DNA of 35,845 nt from Candidatus Merdivicinus faecavium (GCA_018716285.1 DVKD01000005.1:1-35845), one strand, 5' to 3'; numbered from the stretch's first letter, positions 4,716-13,183 are shown. Program-made: numbers and translations. The notes: generated from the sequence alone by a model not told the origin.

Positions 4716-5986
4716 TCGAGCTTTTTGCCCTTGACCCGCTCCCAGTAGGCTTTGGCGGCCTGCTCGGTCTTGTTTTCGCCGAAATGGTAGTAGACGCGGT
4801 CCTTGAGGGCGTCGGGCAGGTACTGCTGGTCGACCCAGCGGCCTGGGAAGTCGTGCGGGTACTGGTAAAACTGCCCCTTGACCTCGGCGTCCTCGCCGTC
4901 GAAGTGCTTATTTTGGAGGGTGCGCGGGATGGGGCCGGATTTCCCCTGTTTTAAGTCGTCCATCGCCTCGTTGATGGCGTTGTGGGCGGTGTTGGACTTG
5001 GGCGCGGTGGCGACGAGGATGACCGCGTCGGCCAGGCAGAGCCGCGCCTCGGGCATCCCGACCTGCAGCGCCGCGTCGACCGCCGCCTTGACAATGGGGA
5101 TGATCATCGGATAGGCGAGGCCCACGTCCTCGCAGGCGCAGACCATCAGCCGCCGGCAGGCCGAGGGGAGATCCCCCGCCTCGAGCAGCCGGGCGAGGTA
5201 GTGAATGGCCGCGTCCGGGTCGGAGCCGCGCATCGACTTCTGGTAGGCGGAGACGATGTCGTAGTGCTCGTCCCCTTCCCGGTCGTAGCGCATGGCGCTG
5301 CGCTGGGAGAGCTCGTGCGCCAGCTCGAGGGAGACGAACTTCCCCTCCTCCTCATTGCGGGCCGAGAGGGTGAGCAGCTCGACGGTGTTGAGGGCCTTGC
5401 GGACGTCCCCGCCGCAGCTTGCGGCGATGTGGGCGGCGACGCCGTCCTCGAGGCGGATGGGCGCGCCGGTCTCCTGCTCCATCGCGGCAAAGCCGCGCAT
5501 CACCGCCTTTTCGACCTCCTCCGGCTCGACCGACTTGAATTCAAAGACGGTCGAGCGGCTCAGCACCGCGTTATAGATGTAGAAATAGGGGTTTTCGGTC
5601 GTCGAGGCGATGAGGGTGATGCGGCCGTCCTCGATGTATTCGAGCAGCGACTGCTGCTGCTTTTTGTTGAGGTACTGGATCTCGTCGAGGTAGAGCAGGA
5701 TGCCGTTGTAGCCCATGATGGAGTCGAGCTCGTCGACAATCGCCTTGATGTCGGAGATGGAGGCGTTGGTGCCATTCAATTTGTGCAGCCGCTTTTTGGT
5801 CTGGGCGGCGATGATCCGGGCGACTGTCGTCTTGCCCACCCCGGAGGGGCCGTAAAAGATCATGTTGGGGATCTGGCCGCTCTCGATGATGCGGCGGAGG
5901 CTCTTCCCCTCCCCGAGCAGGTGCTTCTGCCCGATGACCTCCGAAAGCGCGGCCGGACGCAGCCGGTCGGCGAGCGGTGAAGACAT
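4712..5986 (-). CDS. rarA: Replication-associated recombination protein A (RarA/MgsA), AAA+ ATPase
   Basis: A 424-residue AAA+ clamp-loader-like ATPase that acts at stalled replication forks. Visible features are the N-terminal PLADRLRPAALSEVIGQKHL, Walker A GPSGVGKTT (about 46-54), Walker B LLYLDEIQYL, the sensor-1 segment LIASTTENPYF and the C-terminal MgsA region with DVGLAYP and HDFPGRWVDQQYLPD. Length is normal. AAAGGAGG lies just before the ATG, 21 bases after the methyltransferase gene, so it is probably the third gene of that operon. It converges on the small gene at 4458. Confidence 0.95.
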   Translation of the reverse strand: MSSPLADRLRPAALSEVIGQKHLLGEGKSLRRIIESGQIPNMIFYGPSGVGKTTVARIIAAQTKKRLHKLNGTNASISDIKAIVDELDSIMGYNGILLYLDEIQYLNKKQQQSLLEYIEDGRITLIASTTENPYFYIYNAVLSRSTVFEFKSVEPEEVEKAVMRGFAAMEQETGAPIRLEDGVAAHIAASCGGDVRKALNTVELLTLSARNEEEGKFVSLELAHELSQRSAMRYDREGDEHYDIVSAYQKSMRGSDPDAAIHYLARLLEAGDLPSACRRLMVCACEDVGLAYPMIIPIVKAAVDAALQVGMPEARLCLADAVILVATAPKSNTAHNAINEAMDDLKQGKSGPIPRTLQNKHFDGEDAEVKGQFYQYPHDFPGRWVDQQYLPDALKDRVYYHFGENKTEQAAKAYWERVKGKKLD

Positions 5987-6007
5987 GCGCCTTCCTCCTT
6001 TGAAACG

Positions 6008-6763
6008 TTATTCCCTGACCGCGCGGGTGGCGTAAAAGCAGGGCGCGCCGTGCTCGTGCAGAAACCCGCTGCCGTTGGTGTCCTCGTAGATGCCGGTGAG
6101 CTTAAAGCCCGCCGCGAGCTGGCCGCCGATCTGCTCCTCGATGCTGTGGGAGAACTGCACGCCGTTGTCGTCCCGCAGGCCCGCCTCATAGAGGGCGGGG
6201 TCCCTGAGCGGATTGTAGGGCAGGCGGTAGATAATTTTGGTCTCATCTTCGCCAAAGAGGAAATTGAATCCGTTGTCCAGCCCGGCCAGCAGGATGCCGC
6301 CCGGCTTTAAAACGCGATGGCACTCCCGCCAGATGGGGAGGACCTCCTCGACATAACAGTTGGAGACCGGATGGAAGATCAGGTCGAACCGCTCGTCCGC
6401 AAAGGGGAGCGGTTTTGTCATATCCGCCCGCACGAGCTCGATGGAATAGCCTTCCCGCTCCGCGACCATCCGCTCGCTTTCGAGCTGGGCCTTGGAGTAG
6501 TCGAGGACGGTGCATTCCGCCCCCAGCGCGGCAAAGATGGGCATCTGCTGGCCGCCGCCCGAGGCGAGGCCGAGGACTTTTGCGCCTTTTAAGTCGCAGA
6601 ACCAGTCCTTCGGGACGGGCTTTGTCGGGGTGAGGACAACCGACCACTCGCCGGCGGCGGCCTTTGCGTAGACCTCGTGGGAGATGGGCGTGCCCCACTC
6701 CCAGCCCTCGGCGACCCAGCGGTCGATGGTTTCGGAATTGACATCGGTGTATGCGCGGTTCAT
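6008..6763 (-). CDS. Class I SAM-dependent methyltransferase
   Basis: A 251-residue Rossmann-type methyltransferase. Motif I is VLGLASGGGQQMPIFAALGA, followed by CTVLDYS (acidic residue that binds the SAM ribose), ADMTKPLPFADERFDLIFHP and the motif ECHRVLKPGGILLAGLD. The substrate is unknown; this subfamily is common in Firmicutes. ATG 6763 follows GGAGG by 10 bases and overlaps the stop of the acetyltransferase gene by 4 bases, so the two are translationally coupled. An open extension further upstream is only the shadow of the acetyltransferase gene. Confidence 0.85.
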   Translation of the reverse strand: MNRAYTDVNSETIDRWVAEGWEWGTPISHEVYAKAAAGEWSVVLTPTKPVPKDWFCDLKGAKVLGLASGGGQQMPIFAALGAECTVLDYSKAQLESERMVAEREGYSIELVRADMTKPLPFADERFDLIFHPVSNCYVEEVLPIWRECHRVLKPGGILLAGLDNGFNFLFGEDETKIIYRLPYNPLRDPALYEAGLRDDNGVQFSHSIEEQIGGQLAAGFKLTGIYEDTNGSGFLHEHGAPCFYATRAVRE

Positions 6764-7431
6764 ATTGCAGGTTCCTCCTTTTCGAGACGGCGCCGAAGCT
6801 CTGCCCGCACCTTCTCCAGGTCCGGATCGCAGAGAAACGGGATGAAAGCGGCAAGCTCTTCCGGCGGCAGATTCCACCACTGGAAGCGGCGCAGCAGCGC
6901 GATGAGCTCCTCGTCGAAGCGCATTTTGAGCAGGCGCGCCGGATTCCCGCCGGCGACGGCATAGGGCGGCACGTCCTTTGTCACAACCGAATAGGCCGCA
7001 ACAATCGCGCCGTCCCCGATCTTGACGCCGGGCAGGATGACGCTCTCCCGCCCGATCCAGACGTCGTTTCCGAGGACGATGTCCCCCTTGCGGGGAAGCT
7101 GGTCGAGGTGGGGCGGGCTCTGCTCGGCCCAGGCGCCGCCGAAGACGTGGAAGGGGTAGGTGCTGACGCTGCTCAGGCGGTGATTGGCCGGGCCCATGAT
7201 GAATTTGGCGCCGCTCGCGATGGCGCAGAATTTGCCGATGACCAGGCGGTCGCCGAACTCCGGCCAGTTGAACAGGACGTTGTTTTTCTCAAACCCGGCC
7301 GGGTCGACCGGGTCGTCGTAGTAGGTATATTCGCCCACCTCGATATTGGGGGCGGTGATCACGTTGCGGATAAAGCAGGACGTGTGGTATTCATTCGGGA
7401 AAATCTCGTTGGGGTTCGGGATAAACTGCAT
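6760..7431 (-). CDS. Vat/CatB-type xenobiotic O-acetyltransferase (left-handed beta helix)
   Basis: A 223-residue hexapeptide-repeat acetyltransferase. It follows the layout of the streptogramin A acetyltransferases (Vat) and CatB: NIEVGEYTYYDD, IGKFCAIASGAKFIMG, then PANHRLSSVSTYPFHVFGG, where the histidine matches the catalytic His, then GDIVLGNDVWIGRESVILPG and VKIGDGAIVAAYSVVTKDVP, ending in the loop QWWNLPPEEL. The strong similarity to Vat is recalled, not computed; real substrates of chromosomal relatives are often unknown. AAAGGAG precedes the ATG. A 25-codon ORF ends 12 bases upstream and a long hairpin-rich leader precedes it, as in inducible acetyltransferase genes. Confidence 0.88.
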   Translation of the reverse strand: MQFIPNPNEIFPNEYHTSCFIRNVITAPNIEVGEYTYYDDPVDPAGFEKNNVLFNWPEFGDRLVIGKFCAIASGAKFIMGPANHRLSSVSTYPFHVFGGAWAEQSPPHLDQLPRKGDIVLGNDVWIGRESVILPGVKIGDGAIVAAYSVVTKDVPPYAVAGGNPARLLKMRFDEELIALLRRFQWWNLPPEELAAFIPFLCDPDLEKVRAELRRRLEKEEPAI

Positions 7432-7443
7432 GGAAAACTCCTT

Positions 7444-7521
7444 TCAGTCGTCGGGCGTCACATCCTTCCTGCCGCTTTGTGCAGTCGCGACGGCCCTCTT
7501 TCTGCGCAGTTCTCTCATCAT
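7444..7521 (-). CDS. Candidate 25-residue leader peptide
   Basis: A short frame starting with two tandem ATG codons (7521 and 7518), preceded by AAGGAG at 7529-7534 with a 7-base spacer, and ending in TGA. The peptide begins MMRELRRKRAVATAQ, strongly basic, and finishes VTPDD. The stop lies 12 bases before the acetyltransferase ATG and just upstream of its ribosome site AAAGGAG, so translating ribosomes would pass close to that site. It is within the transcript expected from the promoter at 7704-7732. Leader-peptide attenuation is established for some cat and erm genes; here it is inference. Confidence 0.45.
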   Translation of the reverse strand: MMRELRRKRAVATAQSGRKDVTPDD

Positions 7522-7543
7522 ACCGGCACTCCTTATCTGAAAC

Positions 7544-7681
7544 GGGGAATCCGTCAGGATCCCCTGGGGAACAAAGTTTCCTTCGCTTCCGCCAGGAAGC
7601 GTTTGCGGTTATTATTCTGCGAATGAAAATCCGTAAGGATTTTCAGGCGGATTTGTCCGCCATAATTTTGCGCCAGCAAAA
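7544..7681. repeat. Array of six short hairpins in the acetyltransferase leader
   Basis: Within 138 bases I read six inverted repeats, most with 4-base loops: 7544-7564 (GGGGAATCC/GGATCCCC, one bulge), 7568-7581 (GGAAC/GTTTCC), 7584-7601 (CGCTTCC/GGAAGCG, loop GCCA), 7624-7645 (TGAAAATCC/GGATTTTCA), 7646-7661 (GGCGGA/TCCGCC) and 7666-7681 (TTTTGC/GCAAAA, loop GCCA). None is followed by a clear T-run on the minus strand. The dense packing suggests either a structured leader RNA or a copy of a dispersed intergenic palindromic element. The rest of 7432-7820 holds the leader ORF and two divergent promoters. Confidence 0.75.
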
Positions 7682-7703
7682 CCGGGCATGATACAATGTT
7701 CTC

Positions 7704-7732
7704 ATTATACCACACCTCCACAAAAACCGCAA
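7704..7732 (-). promoter_or_regulatory. Leftward sigma-A promoter for the acetyltransferase-methyltransferase-rarA operon
   Basis: On the minus strand TTGCGG (7727-7732), 17 bases, then a perfect TATAAT (7704-7709). Transcription should start near 7697, giving a leader of about 265 bases that contains the hairpin array and the 25-codon ORF. Confidence 0.7.
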
Positions 7733-7751
7733 GGGTCCGGCAAAAGCTCTC

Positions 7752-7780
7752 TTGCACATCGCCCAAAATCATGCTACAAT
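7752..7780 (+). promoter_or_regulatory. Sigma-A promoter for the nitroreductase-AraC pair
   Basis: TTGCAC at 7752-7757, 17 bases, TACAAT at 7775-7780. It is divergent from the leftward promoter, with the two -35 boxes about 20 bases apart. Confidence 0.7.
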
Positions 7781-7820
7781 AAAGGTAATACCGGCGCAAG
7801 CCTTAAAGGAGGTCCTTTTT

Positions 7821-8336
7821 ATGAACGCAGTACTCGAAAATATCTACACCCGCCGCAGCGTCCGCTCCTACAAGCCCGATCCCGTGCCCGAGGAGCTTCT
7901 GGAGGAGATCGTCAAGGCCGGGCTTTACGCGCCCAGCGCCATGAACGGGCAGTCCTGGCACCTGACCGTCCTGACCGGGGACGCGGTCGAGCGCTTTCAC
8001 AAGTTTTCTGCCGAAAAAGCCGGGCGGAATGCCTACTACGGCGCGCCGGCCATCATCCTGGTGTTTGCGGACAAAAAGGCCGCCTGGGGAAGCCGCGACG
8101 GCTCCCTCGCACTCGGCAACATGATGCTCGCCGCCCACTCCCTCGGGCTCGGCACCTGCTGGATCAACATTATAAACCACATCTTTGACGGCGAGGATGC
8201 CGACGCACTCGCCGCCGAATGGGGCATCCCCGCGGGATACGCTCCGATCGGTTCCATCGAGGTCGGCTATGCCGCCGAGCCGCCCCGCGACGCTGCGCCC
8301 AGACGGGAAGGGACCGTGAACTGGATCCGCGCATGA
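7821..8336 (+). CDS. Nitroreductase-family FMN-dependent oxidoreductase
   Basis: A 171-residue flavoprotein of the nitroreductase family, which uses NAD(P)H to reduce nitro groups, quinones or similar electrophiles. The N-terminal FMN-binding signature is clear: YTRRSVRSYKPDPVPEELLE, then GLYAPSAMNGQSWHLTVLTG. SLALGNMMLAAHSLGLGTCW is the central helix, and GYAAEPPRDAAPRREG the usual tail. ATG 7821 follows AAAGGAGG by 8 bases; the open frame upstream crosses the promoter. The stop overlaps the AraC start as ATGA. The true substrate is unknown. Confidence 0.9.
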   Translation: MNAVLENIYTRRSVRSYKPDPVPEELLEEIVKAGLYAPSAMNGQSWHLTVLTGDAVERFHKFSAEKAGRNAYYGAPAIILVFADKKAAWGSRDGSLALGNMMLAAHSLGLGTCWINIINHIFDGEDADALAAEWGIPAGYAPIGSIEVGYAAEPPRDAAPRREGTVNWIRA

Positions 8337-9169
8337 CCCCCGGCATGCAGGAGGCGTTTTACGAGCGCCGCGACGAGGAGATGACGGTCCAGTATTCCCG
8401 GAATATCGACTACCCCGCCCACTTCCACGAGTGCCTCGAGCTTTTTTACGTCCGCAGCGGCGGCTCGCGGGTCACAGTGGGAGAACAGAGCGCCCTGATG
8501 GAGACGGGAGATCTGGCCCTCATCTTTTCCAACGTGATCCACTCCTACCTCTCCCGCCCGCAGTCGGAGGAGGCGAGCGACTCCCTGCTCCTGATCGTCC
8601 CCCTCTCGCTGACCGGCGAGTACCGCCAGACCCTTGCCGAGACAGCTCCGGAAAACCCCTTCCTGCCTGCCGGCCGCCTTCACCCGGACGTGTCCTACGC
8701 CTTTTCCTCGATTGCCCGGGAAGAGGAGCGCAATCCCCGGGCGGAACGGGCGCTGGTCCAACTCATTTTGAGCCGCACCTTTCCTCTGCTGCATCTCAGG
8801 AAGGGGGCGGCCGAACCGACCCTCGTCTACCAGATCGTGAGCCAGCTCGCGGCCAGCTACCGGGAGCCGGTGACCCTCGACAGCCTGGCCCTCAAGCTGG
8901 GGATCAGCCGCTACACCCTCTCCCGTACCTTTTCCGAAAAGCTCGGCTGCGGCTTCCCCGAATACCTCAACCGCCTGCGCTTAAGCGAGGCGGAAAGCCT
9001 TCTGCTCAGCACCGACCGACCGATCACCGAAATCAGCTATCATTGCGGGTTTGAGACCCCCCGCACCTTCAACCGCGCCTTTTTGAAGCGCCGGGGCATC
9101 TCCCCCCGCGACTTCCGCCGTCTGGCATCCGAGCCGGCGGACGGAACGGCAGACTGTCAGATAAACTGA
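8333..9169 (+). CDS. AraC-family transcriptional regulator
   Basis: A 278-residue regulator. Residues 1-130 form a cupin-like sensing domain (YPAHFHECLELFYVRSGG, then ETGDLALIFSNVIHSY); the last 100 hold the double helix-turn-helix: LDSLALKLGISRYTLSRTFS and PITEISYHCGFETPRTFNRA, then FLKRRGISPRDFRR. ATG 8333 overlaps the nitroreductase stop; ATG 8345 (MQEAFYERR) is another possible start. The ligand is unknown. Co-transcription with the nitroreductase suggests it senses a compound linked to that enzyme (inference). A terminator begins right after its stop codon. Confidence 0.9.
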   Translation: MTPGMQEAFYERRDEEMTVQYSRNIDYPAHFHECLELFYVRSGGSRVTVGEQSALMETGDLALIFSNVIHSYLSRPQSEEASDSLLLIVPLSLTGEYRQTLAETAPENPFLPAGRLHPDVSYAFSSIAREEERNPRAERALVQLILSRTFPLLHLRKGAAEPTLVYQIVSQLAASYREPVTLDSLALKLGISRYTLSRTFSEKLGCGFPEYLNRLRLSEAESLLLSTDRPITEISYHCGFETPRTFNRAFLKRRGISPRDFRRLASEPADGTADCQIN

Positions 9170-9199
9170 CGGGAAATCCTTGTGGATTTCCCGTTTTTT
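9170..9199 (+). terminator. Intrinsic terminator after the AraC gene
   Basis: A perfect 10-pair stem (CGGGAAATCC/GGATTTCCCG, loop TTGT) followed by six T residues, starting one base after the AraC stop. The 120 bases that follow are AT-rich and should hold the promoter of the ABC operon; several overlapping candidates (for example TTGTTG at 9224, TGTAAT at 9248) are too weak to choose. Confidence 0.95.
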
Positions 9200-9319
9200 C
9201 TTTATTTTCGCTAGGAAAAGCCCTTGTTGTTTGTATAAAAAAATGGTTGTAATTTACGGAAAAACATGCAATAATGATAAAGAATAACTGCATTACCCTG
9301 ACAAAGGCTGGTGTTTTGT

Positions 9320-10321
9320 ATGAAACCGATCCGTATTTTGACCTTCGTCCTGGCTGTGGCAGCGAGCGGCGCCCTCTCCGGATGCGCCCTGTTTCCTGAA
9401 GAAGAGGAAGTGCTCGCCCCGCCGCTGAAGGCCCCTGCTGCGGTCAGCTATACGACGACGACCGTTACCCGCGGCGATATCGTCGACAGCGTGAGCGTCT
9501 CCGGCACCTTTATCTCGACGACCTCCTACGACCTCTCTTTTGACAAGCGCTCGGGATATTTAAGCGAACTGAACGTCGCGGCCGGGGATACGGTCGAAGC
9601 GGGCCAGCTCCTCGCCAAGCTGGACACCGACTCTCTCGAGCTTGAGATCCGCAAGCAGGAGCTCGCTGTGGAACGCGCGCAGATTGCCCTCAACGCCGCC
9701 CGGAATGCCGAAGGGGCGACCGCTGATTCCATCCGCCTGGCCGAAATCGACTATGAGCTGCAGCGCATCCAGCTGGAAGACCTGCAGACCGAGCTTTCCA
9801 AGCAGAGCATCTATGCGCCGGACAGCGGGACTGTCTCCTACATCGCCAATACGGGGATCGGGCAGTATGTCACCGCCCGCAGCACCCTCATCCGGGTGGT
9901 TGACCCAAACTCCCTGCAGATCGAATGCACCGGCGACGATGTCTCCGACTTCCATCTAAACCAGGAGGTCCGGGTGCAAGTTAACAAGGAGGAGTATACC
10001 GGGAAAGTCGTCATGACATCGGCGGAAGCGCCTTCCATTGCAATGGAAAAAGGGACCTCCTTTGTCCGCATTGAGGCAGAGGGCCTCCCGGAGGGGGATT
10101 ACCTCGGCAAAACCGCGACGGTAGAGCTCATCCGGGAGAAAAAGGAGGATGTCCTGGTGGTGCCGCGCAACGTCGTCTCGATGTACTCGGGCGAATCCTA
10201 TGTCCTGGTGCTGGAAGATGGCGTCAAAAAGGAACGGATCATCGAAACCGGCATCAAAAACGTCACCGAAATCGAGGTGCTGAGCGGCCTCGAGGAGGGT
10301 GAAGAGATCATCATCAAGTGA
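9320..10321 (+). CDS. Lipoprotein adaptor of an ABC export system (HlyD/MacA-like)
   Basis: A 333-residue membrane-fusion-type protein. It has a lipoprotein signal (hydrophobic LTFVLAVAASGA, lipobox LSGC around residue 22), then beta-hairpin and lipoyl segments (VTRGDIVDSVSVSGTF, LSELNVAAGDTVEAGQLLAK), a coiled helical hairpin (LEIRKQELAVERAQIALNAA) and the returning barrel (IYAPDSGTVSYIANTG). In Gram-positives such adaptors sit outside the membrane with a MacB/FtsX permease. It is the first gene of a four-gene operon, 15 bases before the permease. GTG 9311 is an alternative start; the ATG fits the signal peptide best. Confidence 0.88.
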   Translation: MKPIRILTFVLAVAASGALSGCALFPEEEEVLAPPLKAPAAVSYTTTTVTRGDIVDSVSVSGTFISTTSYDLSFDKRSGYLSELNVAAGDTVEAGQLLAKLDTDSLELEIRKQELAVERAQIALNAARNAEGATADSIRLAEIDYELQRIQLEDLQTELSKQSIYAPDSGTVSYIANTGIGQYVTARSTLIRVVDPNSLQIECTGDDVSDFHLNQEVRVQVNKEEYTGKVVMTSAEAPSIAMEKGTSFVRIEAEGLPEGDYLGKTATVELIREKKEDVLVVPRNVVSMYSGESYVLVLEDGVKKERIIETGIKNVTEIEVLSGLEEGEEIIIK

Positions 10322-10336
10322 CGGGAGGCGGCGTCT

Positions 10337-13183
10337 ATGTTCCGTTTCGCACTGCACAAAATGGGGCGCAGCCGCTGGCTGACCTTAAGCCTGCTGGCCG
10401 GATACCTGATGGCGGTCGCCATCGTCTGCAGCATGCCCATATACAGCCACGCCATCCTCGGCCGGATGCTGACCCGGGACCTTGAGCAGCTTCAGATCGA
10501 GCGCAGCGTCTACCCGGGCCGAGTGGCCGTTGAAGCCGGACTGTATAACGGCAAGCAGGAACCCTCAGTCAAGGCCAACGCATTTTTCCTCTATGATGAC
10601 CAGGTTAACAACAGCCTGCTGCCGGATCTGGGGCTGCCGGTTCAGAGCGCAGCCACCTATACGGCGGTGGAATCGATGCGTTTTGTCCATGAAGGCATCA
10701 CGAAGGTGGAGGAGATCCGCAGCGCACCGTCCGGGCAGCTTGCGGCCTGCGAGGGGCTTTTTGACCATGTGGAGCTGGTGAGCGGCTCGCTCCCCTCCGC
10801 CGCCGTGCAGGACGGCGTCTACGAGGCGGTCGTATCCGAGAAGGCCGCCTATGAGCTGGGGCTTTCGCTTGGTTCGACCTACCAGATCTATGACTACGAG
10901 TACAATTTCAGCAGCGGCAGCGGGGCGGTTACGCTGGTTGGAACGGTCAAAATCACCGGCGTCATCACTGCTGCGGACCCGTCCGATCTATTCTGGGTCC
11001 TGCCCTGGAGCACCTTCGACACGGCGGTCTTACTCGACCCCGGCCTCTTTTCGGAGCTTTATATCCACGGTGACGGCGAACAGATCATCGACAGCGCGCA
11101 GTGGGCTTTCGCCCTGGATTACCGGGCCATGACCCCGGAAAACTGCACCCGGATCGCGGATGTCGTGGCGCTCTACAGCGGCAACGACATCTTCCAGCCC
11201 ACCCTGCGCACCTCTTTTGCCGACATCCTGGAGGAATACGGGCTGCGGCGGGAGGAGCTGAATGCGACCCTCTGGATCATCGAGATTCCCATCCTGCTGA
11301 TGCTGCTTTTCTACATCATGATGGTTTCCCGGCTCATCCTCGAGCATGAGAAGAACGAGATCGCCGTGCTGCGCAGCCGCGGCGCCTCCAAAAAGCAGGC
11401 GGTTTTGATTTACTTCTGGCAATCGCTTCTGCTTGCGGCCGCCGCGATGCTGCTCGGGCCGTCGCTTGGCCTGCTCTTCTGCCGGATCATCGGCGCTTCC
11501 AACGGCTTTATGGAGTTTGTCAACCGCAAGGCCCTGGACGTCTCGATTACCCCGGAAACGATCCTCTACGCTGCTGTAACGGCGGTCGTCCTCATCTTCA
11601 CCATGCTTTTCGCCGTGCTGTTCAGCGGGGAAACCTCCATCGTCTCCTTCAAGCGCAAAAAATCCGGCAAAGAGCCGGCTCCGCTCTGGCAGAAGCTCTG
11701 CCTCGACCTGGTCTGCCTGGCGGTATCCGGGTACGCGCTCTATAATTTCCAAAACCGCCTGACCGTCATCCGGGAAACCGGGGCCACTGCCTCCGAGATC
11801 CCCATCGACTTTATGATGTACGGCAGCTCGACCCTTTTCATCCTGGGGGTCAGCCTTCTGTTTCTGCGGGTATTCCCGCTGCTGGTGCGGGGCATCTATC
11901 TGGCCGGACAGCGGCTCTGGGGGCCTGTGCTCTATCTGTCTCTCCTCAACACCTCCCGCGGCAGCCGCAAAAACCAGATGATTTCCCTTTTCCTCATCTT
12001 TACCCTTTCGATGGGCGTCTTCAACTCGGTTATGGTTCGCACCCTGAACCGGAATGAGGAAGACCGCATCCGCTATTCCATCGGCGCCGACATCGTTTTG
12101 CAGGAGGAATGGCCCTACACCGGCGGCAGCGCGAACCCAATGGAGGCCGCAAGCGACGAGCCTGTCTATTACACTGAGCCGCAGTTCAGCAAGTACGAAC
12201 AGATGGAGACCGCCGACAGCGCCGCGCGGGTCCTCAAGGTTCAGAACGTTGAACTTACCTCCGATTCGCAGAGAATTTCCGGCATCACCCTGATGGGCAT
12301 TGTGCCGGATGAATTCGGCCGGACCTGCTGGATGAAGAACAGCCTCCTTCCCCACCATATCAACGAATACCTGAATCTCCTCGCCGACGAGCCGCGGGCT
12401 CTCCTGCTCTCCAGCGCGGCGATGGAGGAATACGGCCTTGCTCCGGGCGACACCGCCTTCCTCTCCATCGGAGAGAACAAGGACCTCGTCCAGTTTGTCA
12501 TCTACGCGGGGATCGAGTATTTCCCCAGCTTCAACCCGGTGGGGACCGGCGCGCGGCAGCCGGTGCTGGCGGTCGCGAACCTCATCTACCTCCAGCAGGA
12601 AACCAAGCTCGAACCCTACGAGGTCTGGCTGCACAAGGCGGAGGGCGTTTCCTCCGCCGACCTCTACGCCGAGCTTTCCGAGATGGGCGTTTCCCTTTTG
12701 AGCCTCGGCGACGCCTCCGCCGAGATCACCAGCTACAAAAACGACGCCATGACCCAGGGGATCAACGGCTTTTTCACCCTCTCCTTCCTGGTGACGATGC
12801 TGATTGCTTTCGCAGGCTTCTTTATCTACTGGATTTTGGCGATCCGCGGGCGGTTTTTACAGTTCGGCATCCTGCGCTCGATGGGGCTTTCCCGCCTGTC
12901 GGTCGTGATGGTGCTGCTCTGGGAGCAGCTGCTCGTCTCGCTGACCGCCATCCTGGCGGGGCTGGGGACCGGCACGCTGGCCGCCATGCTTTTTGCGCCG
13001 ATTCTCGAGTGCAATGTCGACGCCGCCGAGCAGATTCTCCCGTTCACAGTAACGGCTTCCCCGGGGGACTACTGGCGGATCATCCTCATCGTCGCGGTGA
13101 TGATGGCCGCGGCGGCGGCAGTCCTCGGGCGGATCGTCTTCCGTCTCCATGCCAACGAAGCCCTCAAGCTGGGCGAAGATTAA
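10337..13183 (+). CDS. Large FtsX/MacB-type ABC transporter permease
   Basis: A 948-residue membrane protein with about ten predicted membrane segments: one near residue 15-37 (LSLLAGYLMAVAIVCSMPIY), then an extracellular domain of some 270 residues, a block of segments from about 310 to 570 (such as IEIPILLMLLFYIMMVSRLI), a second extracellular domain, and a last block from about 815. This is two FtsX half-units in one chain, as in permeases of lipid- or peptide-handling exporters. GGGAGG precedes the ATG. The conserved cytoplasmic LRSRGASKKQ and ILRSMGLSRL loops probably contact the ATPases. The substrate is not evident. Confidence 0.88.
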   Translation: MFRFALHKMGRSRWLTLSLLAGYLMAVAIVCSMPIYSHAILGRMLTRDLEQLQIERSVYPGRVAVEAGLYNGKQEPSVKANAFFLYDDQVNNSLLPDLGLPVQSAATYTAVESMRFVHEGITKVEEIRSAPSGQLAACEGLFDHVELVSGSLPSAAVQDGVYEAVVSEKAAYELGLSLGSTYQIYDYEYNFSSGSGAVTLVGTVKITGVITAADPSDLFWVLPWSTFDTAVLLDPGLFSELYIHGDGEQIIDSAQWAFALDYRAMTPENCTRIADVVALYSGNDIFQPTLRTSFADILEEYGLRREELNATLWIIEIPILLMLLFYIMMVSRLILEHEKNEIAVLRSRGASKKQAVLIYFWQSLLLAAAAMLLGPSLGLLFCRIIGASNGFMEFVNRKALDVSITPETILYAAVTAVVLIFTMLFAVLFSGETSIVSFKRKKSGKEPAPLWQKLCLDLVCLAVSGYALYNFQNRLTVIRETGATASEIPIDFMMYGSSTLFILGVSLLFLRVFPLLVRGIYLAGQRLWGPVLYLSLLNTSRGSRKNQMISLFLIFTLSMGVFNSVMVRTLNRNEEDRIRYSIGADIVLQEEWPYTGGSANPMEAASDEPVYYTEPQFSKYEQMETADSAARVLKVQNVELTSDSQRISGITLMGIVPDEFGRTCWMKNSLLPHHINEYLNLLADEPRALLLSSAAMEEYGLAPGDTAFLSIGENKDLVQFVIYAGIEYFPSFNPVGTGARQPVLAVANLIYLQQETKLEPYEVWLHKAEGVSSADLYAELSEMGVSLLSLGDASAEITSYKNDAMTQGINGFFTLSFLVTMLIAFAGFFIYWILAIRGRFLQFGILRSMGLSRLSVVMVLLWEQLLVSLTAILAGLGTGTLAAMLFAPILECNVDAAEQILPFTVTASPGDYWRIILIVAVMMAAAAAVLGRIVFRLHANEALKLGED

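Noticed and set aside
4982-5980. A 332-codon plus-strand frame opposite rarA
   Set aside because: Composed almost entirely of repeated Gly, Asp, Val and Leu; a shadow of rarA.
7554-7799. An 81-codon minus-strand frame across the hairpin array
   Set aside because: It crosses both divergent promoters, has no ribosome site, and its coding content is dictated by the hairpins.
11030-12634. A 534-codon open frame on the minus strand inside the permease gene
   Set aside because: It mirrors the codon pattern of the permease in a GC-rich genome; its product is a low-complexity mix of charged residues without a domain.
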